Below are positions 37,290 to 48,815 of a DNA stretch of 64,000 nt, piece by piece; positions within the stretch are counted from its first letter, which is position 1; the number at the start of each line of letters is the position of its first letter. The position numbers and the translations under genes were made by a program. The notes below the pieces were generated by a model. That model made no database searches. It was not told where the DNA came from and was given only the letters and a program-made list of their open reading frames with translations. The DNA lies in assembly GCA_003290165.1 (NCBI GenBank), contig QNQO01000511.1:372001-436000 (forward strand), in the 5' to 3' direction. Source of the DNA: Berberis thunbergii. Lineage: Eukaryota; Streptophyta; Magnoliopsida; Ranunculales; Berberidaceae.

Positions 37290-38370
37290 ATTATTCTGAC
37301 CTTATGAGCGTTGGTCAACAAAATATACCAAGTTGTATCAGAGCTTTTTCTGTTTTCTTTTTGTCTATTGGAAAGAAAGGATAAAAGGGAAAGTTCGAGT
37401 TATTTGCTTTGATTCAGTAAAAGGAAACGCACGTCTAAGTGATGTTTATTCATTGAATTAATCTGTTACTTCACCTGTTTTGTTCCCCCATCTAACATTC
37501 AAATCTCCCTCTCCATCTCTTCTTCCCTATTCTCCTATATCCATCACATGCAAGATGTTAGACCCTCATGCAATGGTGCAGAAAAAATGGATCCTCAGCG
37601 CCGGTGGTTATCACTATTAATTTTGAGAGATGTGTCACTAGTACGAATACATATTTCAATTAGATCCACCCACGTCAAGTGAGGGTCAATAGTTGATGCA
37701 AACAGCTCTCTCTTCTCATCATTTTTTTTCAAGGGAGGTCCTGATAGTAAGCTTAAAACTATACCAATGCAGCAATTGTTATGTAATCACCATTCAACCT
37801 AAAGTAGACACTGGTTATAAAGCACCTCAAGTGAAAAATAAATAAATAAATAAAGAGAACGCATTTCTGGAAACATGATCGACTTAAACTCAAACTGCAT
37901 TGAATATTCAAACAAACTTTCATTACTATGCAAGGTATGTAAACAATCTTCGAGTTTTCACAAATGAAGAAACTGAAATTGACACTTTTTTCCTTGATGA
38001 GCATCAGCTACTCCTTTCTCAACGATTATCAGTTATGACTAGAAACAATCTAAAATGAAAGCCTAGACTTCTAACTACTTACAATATTCAATCGAAGGAG
38101 GGTTAAAAAGGACCTGAGAAGACTATATCTTCCACCATAATCATCACTAAACCATCCATCATCCACCCTTTTCAATTGGCCAATCATAAAAGCTAAACTT
38201 TAGCAAATGCCCAAACTACCAAACACATCAGAAAGCCTGCATAAATAGACTTTACAAATCTGCAGACTTTGGATTTAGCAACCGCAAACTCACAGCAATA
38301 TCACATCGCCCATTATCATCGGAAGTAGAATGCAAACGTACCAATTGACATAAGTCATAAAAGTCCTCTC
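37290..38370. other. Intergenic between convergent WAT1-like and LisH genes
   Basis: Convergent 3' flanks, AT-rich, with no recognised gene. A 4-bp AAAT/AATA run lies near 37836-37855. Confidence 0.4.
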
Positions 38371-38373
38371 CAT

Positions 38374-38946
38374 TTAGCTCTTGAGGAACGTGTTCAAAGA
38401 AAAGGGTGGCGGCCCATCCTGTATATTATCAAATCAAAAGAGTAAGTACACTCTAAATTCACAATTTAGGCCATCTATGATTGTATTCATACACTAACAG
38501 CATCACAGTGAAATATAAATACAGGAAAATGAAAACCCCTAGGATCTTAGATGCGTTCCCATTTGGCCTCACTTGACAAAAAGTTCAAAAGCCCTCTTCA
38601 GGGTTCAGAAGTGTTGGGGTAATCTTGGGGTAGCCACAATTCAAAGGTGGATTTTATTTGTACGGACATATTGCCAGAAAGTGGAGGAAGCAAAAGTTCA
38701 AACCAAGTAATAAAACTGATGGTATACTAAATCTCTTGAGAAACTGATGGTAGCATACCAACGAGAAGCTCGCGGACTTATCAAGAGAAGTTATCAGTAT
38801 TCAGAATCACATATTACCTTCCCTTGCTCTTGTTGCAAGCGCTGGACGACTACAGTTGTCTGTTGTACTAGCCTTTCCATTGCTGAATAACTAGGCAGGT
38901 TACAATGGGCTGACAATCATCCATGGGAAGGAGTGAGCAAAAAAAA

Positions 38947-38978
<32 letters not shown>

Positions 38979-41900
38979 TTTAAATTCACTGGTAAAAAAA
39001 ATCTAATTGTCCAACATGGAAAAAGCTAAATCAAAATAAGTTGGGCAGTAAAAAGACACACCAAGAATAGCTCGGTTTAAATTATCTGCAACATGCTGCC
39101 GATACTCTGAGCTCAGCAAATGAAACATTGGAGATTTTTCTGGCTCCTCATAAGCAAGTAAAGCCATGAAATCCTGCAGAGTTTTATCAAATATTTTCAT
39201 GAAATCTCATATCTTTGATGAATAAACAAGAATGAGATTGCAGATTTTGCAAGCAGCTACGCGTAGTTGAAAATTTTAATGTGGTATAATTTCAAAAGAC
39301 GTACTTCTAGCTTCTCAACAAATTTCTGAACCTTCCCAAATGGCGTCAACTTGGTTTGAGCAAACTCCAAAGCTTCTGTGCTGCCACATGAATATTAATT
39401 TTCAGTTAAAAGGAAATATCTCACCAACCCATGCAATATTTTGCTATGTTTCTCACCATTTCCTGGAGCACACAAGTTCAACAAAATGAAGGCTCAAGAG
39501 ATCAAAATGCAAGTCCTTGTTTTCCTCCAATAAGTTAGGTGCTAGCTGTTCTGTCAATTCAATGGCCTTCAGTATACTTCCTTCCAGCGCAAAATGGAAA
39601 ATTGCTGAGATATAACCAATGCACAAATAGCACAATTTAGCCATGCATACTGAAACAACTTTGCTGATAATTACAGATTTTTTAATATATATATATACAC
39701 TAGCATATTACTCGTGCCATTGGCACTCCACATACACTCTTTAGCTGCTAATTATCATGCACTGGACACCCTCACCACCATCCCTACCATTGCCCTCAAT
39801 CAATTCCATAACATAAAAAAATTATATTCTTTTTTTATTTTAGAATGTAAACTAACTTTTAAGAGTCAAACTCAATTAAACATTAGAATCAATTAAATGT
39901 TTCGGATCTTTGTTTGAATGTTCATTAAAATGTTTGTCGGTTTCTTTGAAAAATATTATACTTGGGCATGAAAATATTTTGAAAATACTTGCACGTTTTA
40001 ATAATAAAATACATATGTTGAAATTTTAAGTGTTTGTATTGATAATTGGTTTTGTTAGAAAGATCTTCAAAATTGTATTCCAATGATACCACGTTTACCA
40101 AAATCCGACAACTAAGTAGATAGTTATGATAATTTCATTTTGAAAATAAATGAAGCACAATACTTTATCTCTTCGCCACATGTACATTCCACCAACGTTT
40201 TCACAAGTTTTCACATTCTTTGCGCTTCTAAATTTTTTATATTTACAAACATGCCATCATAGGAAATGAATCTCAATCCTAAACACATTTTCCAGCTTTC
40301 AATCTTACCCATCTTTTATCTTCAATCCTTAGTTTATCCCAGTCAGCAATGAATAGTAAAACACAACTCTAAATTGTAATATAGACTAGGGTGATCCTCA
40401 TGCCTTCGGCACTCAAATTGTGTGGGTCCCTGGGAGTCAAGTGAGGATAATAAATGTGTTTGATAGGAGGAGAATTTTCAACTTTGGCCAGGGATATTTC
40501 AATCCTACGTGAACATAAATTTCAGCCAAACACCTTCCCTTCCCCCATGTGATATGTTAGATCTTTATATTTGGGTAAATCTCAACCATCTTTTATTTCC
40601 AACTTGAAACGCCATTCTGATTTGTTTTATATATATATATATATCAACATTGTTTAGTGATGTTATTTCAATGGTATCATGCAAATATCAATAACGCTTC
40701 AATACAACCAGTAAATTGAAGAGAGACGTTAATGACAAATCAAAAAGGGGTAACTTCTAGATATAATGTGCTCACAAGGTATCACAAGCAAACTTGGATT
40801 AACTAATAGGATTTGTGACTTTACAACTGTTTCTATTTTTTGGAACTAGGCCTGGTTAATCAAAATTTGGGTCGAATATTATTAAATCTTAGCATATTAA
40901 TATTTGATAGAAAGATACTTCCAACGATCAAAATGAAAATGCATTGATGGAGATGACCAACCATTAAAAAAAAGTAATAGTATTTTTTATTTATTTATGA
41001 ACGAAATCATAAATGAAGAAAAGGAAGGCCAAAACTGATGCCTGCCTCAAGAGGAATACATTGCCCCCATCTTAAAACACACATTTCAAAATTAACCCCC
41101 TCTAAACAACAAGATTATCTTCAAAAAAAGAAACAAAATTGTGGATACCCAAAACACCTTCTCAAGGTTTCTGTTCTCTTCATCGTAACATCTTTTATTC
41201 CTTTCCAACCAAAATAATAGCAAACGCAGCAATGAACAACCTCTAAAACATATTTGTGGGTGATGAGAAAATTCACTAAACTCTTCAGTGGGTGATGAGA
41301 AATCATACATAACCAGTACGAGTAAAAACAAATTCACTAAACTCTTCAGTCCTAGATTCCTAGCTTTCTTGTCAATAAGAAAATTCCATGACAAATGCAT
41401 TTGCACAACTAAAACAATATTCCAAAGGAATATACTTGGACATATACATTTTGCATGAACTTCATAGTGAGATAGCTAAATCATAATGCATCTGTGTAGG
41501 TACAATCATTTCGTTACTTGGACAGTGCTTAGACTTGACTACATTTGTATGCTTACATTTTTAGGCGGGCCATTTTCAGATTTCTATGAGAATTTCATAG
41601 ACAATTTTTATTTATTTTTAAATCGTTTCCAATTTATATATATATATATATTTAACCCCTAACCCCTCCCACCCCATGCCACTGGTAGGTATCGAATCCA
41701 AGACGTGAGGGTCAAACCACCACAGCCTTAGCCAACTAACTTGGCTACCTTTAGCTTTAGCCTTTCACAGATATTCAGTAAAGTCAAATTAACTGGACCT
41801 ATATCTCCAAGAAACTTAGAAATATCATAACCTATTGCAAAAATAAGAAGAAAGACGATAAATCACCAACGTTTTCTCTTGTCCATGTCCACAGAGTAAT

Positions 41901-44635
41901 GAGCATGTTGCTTCATCCCCGTACAAGTAATGAACGATTCTGCAGTTTCTTTGTAGCAGTTGTGCATAAGGTACTGCAAAACAATATCGCGTACATGACT
42001 ATCATCGATTTCCTGCAACAGTAAAGAATACTTTTAGCTAAACAAAAGAGCTTGAGGGTAGAGGATAATATACTTTGAATCCTGATCTAAATGAGAAGAA
42101 AATCAAACCAATCATCTGATGTAGAAGCTACTCTAAGATTAAATCCAATCCATAATGGGACCCATGGCCAGGCATCATATAAAGTTGCAAACCCCTCCAT
42201 AGGCTCTCATGACATGATTATCAATCAAGTTTTGGCTACTTTCCAGCCCATGAGCAATCGAGCATCTTTGATATATATCTTAAACCAAATTCTAGTAGTT
42301 AGGTCTTAGTTCGTGAAATTAACCTGATTTCCAATAGGAAAGCCAATTTAAGACTTGCATAGACTGTTTGTTTCTAATCGAAGACTGTATATTTGTAAAT
42401 AATCAATAATGTGTCTTCCTTTAGGTTGAAATCACATGTTTTGGCACATGATTAGTTATTTTTTCTTCACAGGAAGTACAAAAGTGGAGTACCAAAGAGA
42501 AGAAAAATGGCCCTTGCTATGCCTCAATCCACACTGTCATGTGATTTCCCAATTTTATGCAAACTGGTAGTAGGAGAAGCTAGGAAGGTCTGCCATCTTC
42601 AATAATGTCTACTTCAGATCAGATCATTCCTAGAGATAGCATAACAGTAGTTGTAGCTTGAGATTTGTGTAAATCTCAACCTATTTTCCTGATTTGATTT
42701 TAACTAGTTATTGGGGAATGTGGCTATATAACATGGACGATAAGACAGAAAGTCCAGTGCCAAAGAAGAGTGGATAGGGGAAGCCATGCAAAATAAAAGC
42801 CTTAAGAAACCGAGTTGAGACAAACAAAGGCGATCCCAAAAACCTAAATAACCTACATAAGACAGAAAAGACCTGACTCAATATACTCCCCTGGTACCAA
42901 ATCATGTAATCTATTCCTTGACCCTTTTGCAAAATCCATTACCAATGAAATTACATAAATAACTAGAGAATTTTCTTTTAAATTAGAAGAATACCCTTTC
43001 TGGGATTAGATCTAGGACCTCATGGGGAGGAGATTTTAGTTCCTCCATTACCAAATAAAAACCGAAAATGCAAAATAAATAAATAAATGAAAGACTTTTA
43101 GGAATCTCCTTTTCCCTTCTTTTATAGACCGTGTCTGCCCTTTATTTAGGTTTCAGATTGAACCCTAAATGTTCCCATCAGGTGGGATGATCTCTGAAAT
43201 TAATTGGGTCTCTTTTCCCAAATTCCTACTCATAAGGATTTGTTCCAAGTCCTCAATCAACCTATTAGAATGATCAGAATCTGGAATAAAAGCTAACAAT
43301 ATATCTTCAAAATCACTCTTTTATTGCTAATATTTCATTCGCATTATGTTAAAAAGAGTAACATTGTATCTGAGAAAAGCCTTATTAGGTCCTTGGGATA
43401 TGAAATCTTAAAACCCTTTCTCTCTATATATATATTCAATTCCCAATAAACCAATATCTTGTCTAAATTAACTACCCTAGTTTACCCAAATTATCTATTT
43501 TCTATCTTCTATCTTCTGCCCTTTCGTAACCGACCATGTATAGAAGGATCGTAGCAAGGAATTATGATCAGCTACAAGAGGATCCCAACTAAACGCAAAA
43601 TCTTGAAACTTGGTTCCCTGAAACTGTTGTGACCACAATGACACCTATGTCTTCCCCTTTAACCCCCACACTTTGTTAAAGAATCCCAAACCTTACCATC
43701 CTAGCTAGTAAGAGCATCTCCAATAGGCAAGCTCAAAAGCCAAATAAACAATTGTTTGTGCTTTAAGAATATTTTCAGGCTCCGATGGAAAGCCCAAAGC
43801 TCAATGAGTTTGAGCTTTCAACCCAAATCATTGCCGTAAAAAGGTATGGGCATGGTAAATTTAAGCTTTCAATCAAAAGAGTTCTACGCTTCTAGCTCAA
43901 AGGACGACATAAATAGTATAAAATTGGTTATTTGCCCCCCAAAATTACTTTTGATTCATTATTTTGAGATTTTGTAGAATGACCCGTTGGAGTACACCCA
44001 CCCTCAACCTCAAATTGATCCACCTTTTTGAGCTTGAGGTTGATCTCTCCATTAGAGATGCTCCAAATAATAGCATTTAGCACATTCACCACCCTTTCCC
44101 CATTCACCTTCTTGAATCAAAACTATTTAATGGTCCATCCACCTATATCTAACTCCTACATTGCATCTGTCAGCAACTTCCTTTCTACTCCACAACCCAA
44201 CAAGACAAAATTTTCCTCTCACTCAAATACCAATTTTTCTTGTTTCCTCTCAATCAAAGAAAGAAAGTTCACCACAACATTCAATCAAGTTCCCTCTTTT
44301 CTTACCCAGACAATTACAAACCTACAAAACTAACTCAATCAAGCTTTAAATATATATATTTTTTTTACTCGCCTAGTTCACTTTCAACCTTCTCCACATC
44401 CACTAAAACAAAGATAACCTAACTCAGTATTTTTTTTATTCAATTTTAAGTTCCAATTCGAATCAATTTACAAATCCATAACACCAAATTAGGGTTCAAA
44501 CAGTTGGGATATTCAAGCAAAAATTGATCAGAAACAACAGCAATCAATCAAACAACCGTCAAAGTTGTTGAAAATTATGGATTGTTGTTAGAGAAAACTT
44601 ACGATTCGTTCGTAATCGCGAGGATTTATCTCCAT
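38374..44635 (-). CDS. LisH/CTLH-CRA domain protein (RanBPM/GID-complex family)
   Basis: Homologue of the small plant LisH-CTLH proteins (Arabidopsis At1g06060 type), related to scaffold subunits of the CTLH/GID ubiquitin ligase. Exons (minus): 44603-44635, 41871-42012, 39457-39604, 39305-39380, 39062-39173, 38818-38909, 38374-38418, all in phase, giving 215 residues. The start is MEINPRDYERI. LisH region: VRDIVLQYLMHNCYKETAES. CTLH region: KAIELTEQLAPNLLEENKDL then LHFVELVC. CRA region: ALEFAQTKLTPFGK, DFMALLAYEEPEKSPMFHLL, SEYRQHVADNLNRAIL. The end is PPPFSLNTFLKS. Size matches the family (about 213). Introns 1 (2.6 kb) and 2 (2.3 kb) are swollen by repeats. Role in protein turnover is inference from the family. 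Confidence 0.93.
41085..41410 (-). mobile_element. LINE remnant (RT C-terminal region) in a LisH-gene intron
   Basis: On the minus strand WLERNKRCYDEENRNLEKVF resembles the conserved C-terminal block of plant L1 ORF2 proteins (WLERN-R style). A partial internal duplication (CACTAAACTCTTCAGT twice, near 41272 and 41334) is present. Boundaries are not resolved. Confidence 0.5.
41640..41765 (-). mobile_element. Au-type tRNA-derived SINE-like element in a LisH-gene intron
   Basis: Read on the minus strand: AGTTAGTTGGCTAAGG (A-box side), TTGGATTCGATACC (B-box side), then a G-rich body and a (TA)n tail at 41636-41651. The layout is that of a tRNA-derived SINE. It is a different family from the copies at 10727 and 56154. 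Confidence 0.45.
43712..44066. mobile_element. MITE with GAGCATCTCCAATA terminal inverted repeats
   Basis: Left end GAGCATCTCCAATAGGCAAG. The right end, CCATTAGAGATGCTC, complements to GAGCATCTCTAATGG. Subterminal AAGCTCAAA words occur in both orientations. About 350 bp with no coding capacity. It lies in the first intron of the LisH gene. Confidence 0.7.
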
Positions 44636-44776
44636 TGCTGCTGTTGCCAGTTTAAAACTCTCTCCTTTTTTTTTCGATTTCTCTCACACAGATTTTAGGG
44701 GGTCTGGTGAAGTAGAAGTCGAGAGTCGAGACCAAGAGGTTTCACTTCTCTCTTTACAAGTCTCAACCCAGATGCG

Positions 44777-44824
44777 CACGTGCGTTGCATGTGCTTGTTT
44801 ACAAAAATTTGTGGGGTTTATATA
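44777..44824 (-). promoter_or_regulatory. Putative core promoter of the LisH/CTLH gene
   Basis: On the minus strand TATATAAA (44817-44824) lies about 185 bp upstream of the ATG at 44635. A palindromic CACGTG (44777-44782) falls just downstream of it. Spacing fits a transcription start near 44790. Confidence 0.45.
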
Positions 44825-45279
44825 CTTCACTCAGATGGGATCGACCCGTTCCGATTCCATTCCGTTGCTTTATCTTTTGGCCGGAAAGGGCCTTATATCA
44901 TCCCAAACGAGTTTGAGACGAAATGGGACAGGACAAGATGAGCATTAGCAAAGTGTATGCAATCCAGCTCCTGGAGCTTAATTAGCCACTAATTCATCAC
45001 AATTACATGACATGAATGTTTTCAATCTTCTTCTGAATTCTAATATGGGGCAAAAATATGCTAATGTATATTAACTAATGACTATCATTAAATAAAAAAA
45101 TAAGTTAGAATGTTGCATCTTTATCTATTAAATGACGTGATTTCCCAAGTTAAAGCCTATAAACTCATCATGATTGTTGAAGATTAAGTAGTCCATTTAC
45201 AGACTTTAACAGAAATCCATAGACTTTAACATAAATCCATAGCCCATATTCCATGAGGTCATTAAAAACAAAGAATAGG

Positions 45280-45585
45280 TTGATTAAAAATTTTCAACCG
45301 AAATCGAACCGACCAGATCGATTTCAAATTTATGTAAACTAAAAACCTAATTGATGTTACTAAAACTGACATAAAACCAAACCGATCGACAAATTAAAAT
45401 ATTATATTACTTTTACATATATATATATATATATAATGGTCGGTTCGGTTTTGTCGGTTAAAATCACTTAAACATGAAAATTGAACCGACCATATCGGTT
45501 TCAAAATTTCCAAAACCGATCCTAAATTGAATCGATCAGTTTGGTTTGATTGGTTCAACCGATTTAATCGGTTAATTCAATGTTT
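45280..45585. repeat. Foldback repeat rich in CGGTTCGGTT / AACCGAACCG words
   Basis: Left half carries AATCGAACCGACCAGATCG and CCAAACCGATCGAC. Right half carries ATGGTCGGTTCGGTTTTGTC and GAACCGACCATATCGG. A (TA)n tract sits between (about 45417-45435). It looks like an old MITE or foldback element. Confidence 0.55.
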
Positions 45586-45589
45586 TGTT

Positions 45590-46740
45590 CATTATAGAAA
45601 ATCTTGGCTATGATATGATCTCACCCTATGTATGGCGCATTTGAGGTAAAAAAGTGTTGTCATAATCAAATATTAAAAATCATAATATAAATATTAAATA
45701 AATAAGTTCGGGATGAGATGGCGGGATTGAAAATCTCCATCCCAATGGGATCGAGATGAGTTTGATCAATCCCAAAAGCATCCAAAAAATTGAGACGGTG
45801 CGAGATTGGGATTGCAGGATAGGATGCCCTCCCCTACTTCACCTTTTACTTTGGTTCTAATACAAGATTGTGATTTCGTGTTTCAAAGTAATTTTGGTCT
45901 TCTGATTTTAAGAAGGATTTCGAGAAATATTTTGTTGTATGTAAAAAAACATTAAAATTTCGAGAACATGTCAAACATATATGAATATGTGGAAAAGTGA
46001 GATATAAGTAAAATTTACTATATATTTACTATATATGAACATGTCAAACTAATAATAAACACATTAAAATATATTAAATGAAGCTTAAGTACACAAGTAT
46101 CCATATAAATGTAAATTCTTCATAATTTATGGGTTTGAAAATCTAAAAAAATTGACGAAATATTTTGGTTGAAAAATGCAATTTGCTTCATAACTTTTTG
46201 GATTTCACACGAACTTACAAAAAAACATGAAATACTTTGAAATAATGTATTTTATTTATTTATTTCAGTACTTTAAATTTCGAGATCTCGAAAAACAAAA
46301 TATTTCACAAATTTTTGTAAATTTTTTCCCTTAGTTCTAATTAACATTCCCCCAAAGTTGAGTTTGAATAAAAGTGATCCATGGTGGTGGTGATAGTAGT
46401 GTCTTTGTACAACCCGTTATGGTGCCTAAATATGATTGGATAAAAAAATGAATGTGAAATGTGTGCAACAACAAAAATGTTAGGAAATCAGATTTTCGCA
46501 ATCATGTTTTGCAACCAGGGTGATGTGGCGTGATCTTGAAAGAATGATGAAATTTCCAAAGAGCTTTTGTGTATCGTGAGATTGTAAAAAACTCCTTTGA
46601 TGACGTCACATCATCCTGATTACAAAACCTAATTCCCTAACCTACTCGTGAAACAAAACAAAAGACAACCGGTTGGACGAGCTTCATGCACCCATTAGTA
46701 AGTTTGCGCGTGAAAAATTATTGACTAAATGTCTTATTGT
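45590..46740. other. Intergenic, nothing recognised
   Basis: AT-rich DNA with partially repeated words (GAACATGTCAAAC, ATTAAAATAT) but no gene or clear element. Confidence 0.4.
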
Positions 46741-46744
46741 GCCC

Positions 46745-46897
46745 TTCTAACCGTCGAGGAAAGGGACGAGGGGGTGGGTATTACCACTTATCCCCCTCGA
46801 GATTTGCAAAGCTATACATCTCAAAAGCACAAACATGCATCTCGAGGGGATGAGCGGTCACCCTCACCCCCCTCACCCATGTCCTTGCCATTTAGAA
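46745..46897. mobile_element. Palindromic MITE, copy 2 (diverged)
   Basis: Begins TTCTAACCGTCGAGGAAAGG. It ends CCTTGCCATTTAGAA, whose complement TTCTAAATGGCAAGG matches its start and the copy at 33665. Inner arms TATCCCCCTCGAGAT and ATCTCGAGGGGATG are complementary. About 153 bp. Confidence 0.7.
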
Positions 46898-47095
46898 TTT
46901 TCCTGTGTGAAAAATCAAGCTGTCTTGTTTATACTGTAAGATACACACAATAGTGGGCCAGTTACTGTTTCATATAATTTTAATTAACCTAGTCTTTAAC
47001 AAGTCTAGTTTATTTATGTGAAGACTTCTTGGGACAAAAAAATGAACACCAACCAAAACTGGTCAATTTTTTATTTTTCATTATATATCATTACA

Positions 47096-47966
47096 TCAAA
47101 TTGACATATTTGTAACAATTTAAAAAATAGTAACACTTTTGAGCTATTACAATCCACTAAATAATTTCAAGTCAAAACTAAATTTAGTTAACAAAATGAA
47201 AAATAGCTACACAAAAAAAGTGATATAATAAATTAGATCATCATGAATAACATCATTTGTACGGAGGTGCGTATTGCCGACCCAACTCAGGTGCTGTCCG
47301 AGTGTGTTCGGCAAGCCAGGTCCTGTTAAGCGCTGTAGCACAGAGTGGGAGGCAGAACACTCTGCTGTAGAGACTCGTAGAACGGAAGCTGCTGCTGTTT
47401 GCTGTGCTGCGTTTACTGCTGCGCTGCGTTTTGATGCCGCTGCTCCGTGGATTTGCTGTTGCTATTGCTGCTGCTGTTCTGTTTTTGTTTTGATTAGGTT
47501 GTGACCTTCTGAGATGCTGCAACTCGCGTTGGGCTTTGTCGCAGGAACGCGCGTAGTGCTGCGTGTTTTATGGCTGCGAAACTGATATTGCGGATGCTGT
47601 CCGGGTTGCTGGGAGCTGACTGTGAGCTGATTTTAATTGTTTTGCTTTAAGTTTTGTAATGGTTTGTCATTGTTTTTAATTTTTTACTTTGGCTTTCATG
47701 CGGGTAACGTCGTAATGTACCCCGTAGCGTTTGTATGTCATTTTTTGTGATGATTAATTAAGGTCTGGCATTCCATAGTTGCCCCTCCCCTCTGGAGGTT
47801 TAATTAAAAATAAAATAAAATAAATAACATCATTTGTAAGCCCATACTATTTGTGGTGATACAATTATTGAATCACTTTATTTGTGAAATGTGTAAAATT
47901 GCTTTATGAATTGTTATAGCTAAAAATTGTTACTATTTTTTGGATTGTTACAAAAATGCCAATTTG
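47096..47966. mobile_element. MITE-like inverted repeat split by a retroposon
   Basis: Left arm CAAATTGACATATTTGTAAC then AAAAAATAGTAACACTTTTG (47096-47158). It matches the complement of the right arm (47883-47965), which reads CCAAATTGGCATTTTTGTAA. The retroposon at 47262-47822 lies inside. Confidence 0.6.
47262..47822 (+). mobile_element. Non-LTR retroposon (5'-truncated LINE or long SINE) with 16-bp TSD
   Basis: 561 bp, clearly more GC-rich than its surroundings, with a CTG-rich middle and a 3' tail TTTAATTAAAAATAAAATAA. It is flanked by the perfect repeat AATAACATCATTTGTA (47246-47261 and 47823-47838). The end TCTGGAGGTTTAATTAAAA is in the style of plant L1 3' ends. No protein was recognised; the class call rests on tail and duplication. 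Confidence 0.75.
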
Positions 47967-48004
47967 GTCAGATTTACTTCGAGCTGCGTGTACAATTTAG
48001 ACTG

Positions 48005-48310
48005 TTGAATTTTCCTCGAGATGTAGACACAATTAAATTTTGAACAGTTAGTTTTATACCGAGATGAGCTGTTTGAGATATATTTAGATCATTGGATTAA
48101 ATCAGGCCCATTGGATTTTCCTCGAGATGCACAGTTTTTAAAATTTCCTCTAGACGAGTTGTGTAAGATTGAATAGGGACGTTGAATTTTTCTCGAGATG
48201 AGCTATTTGAGATATAAAATTTTAAATCAACAATTGAATTTTTTCCGAGATATGATTAAAATTTTAGTTTGCCTTTACAGAATTTTCTCGAGATGAAATG
48301 TTCGAGATAC
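48005..48310. repeat. Degenerate repeat with TTGAATTTTCCTCGAGATG units
   Basis: GAATTTTCCTCGAGATG or close variants appear near 48006, 48112, 48184, 48236 and 48281, several followed by AGCTGTTTGAGATAT. The spacing is irregular. Old tandem array or multiple palindromic sites. Confidence 0.5.
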
Positions 48311-48624
48311 GAAAAATTCAATCTCAGCTTTTGATTTCTCATGAGCATTTTAGCATTTAATTTGAAAACTGACAATCAATGAACATTGACCGCTAGTAAA
48401 TGTGGTAATTGTAATAATGATTAATGATAAATAATAAATCTCCATATTAATTAAGGGCAAGTTGGAAATTATCCTTAATATTAAAGCAATTTATGTAGCC
48501 GGCCACGTGATTTTAAGATAAAAATCGTGGTGTCAATTTCACGGTCAGAAATTCTTATTGTCGAGACGGTAGATTCCAGAAAAGTAGTTTTACTTTTATC
48601 AATCCTTGGCCCTCAAATATTTCC

Positions 48625-48630
48625 TATAAA
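48625..48630 (+). promoter_or_regulatory. TATA box of the XBCP3-like gene
   Basis: CTATAAAAAAACC lies about 190 bp upstream of the ATG at 48816, a normal distance for a plant gene with a 150-bp leader. Confidence 0.5.
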
Positions 48631-48815
48631 AAAACCTTTTAAATTTTGTCAATCTTGGATCATCATCTCACAAAGGTCCCCCCTCACCAATGAACCAAAA
48701 TCCAAACCAATGACTGCTACTTCACTGCAACTTGTTTGGTGAGTTTTCATCCTTCCCTCCCCATATTACAGGCACTTCACCCAATACTCATCACTCCCTC
48801 TTTCACTCTATTACA

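Noticed and set aside
47274..47504. 76-codon Cys/Ala-rich open frame
   Set aside because: Falls inside the TSD-flanked retroposon; composition follows its CTG repeats.
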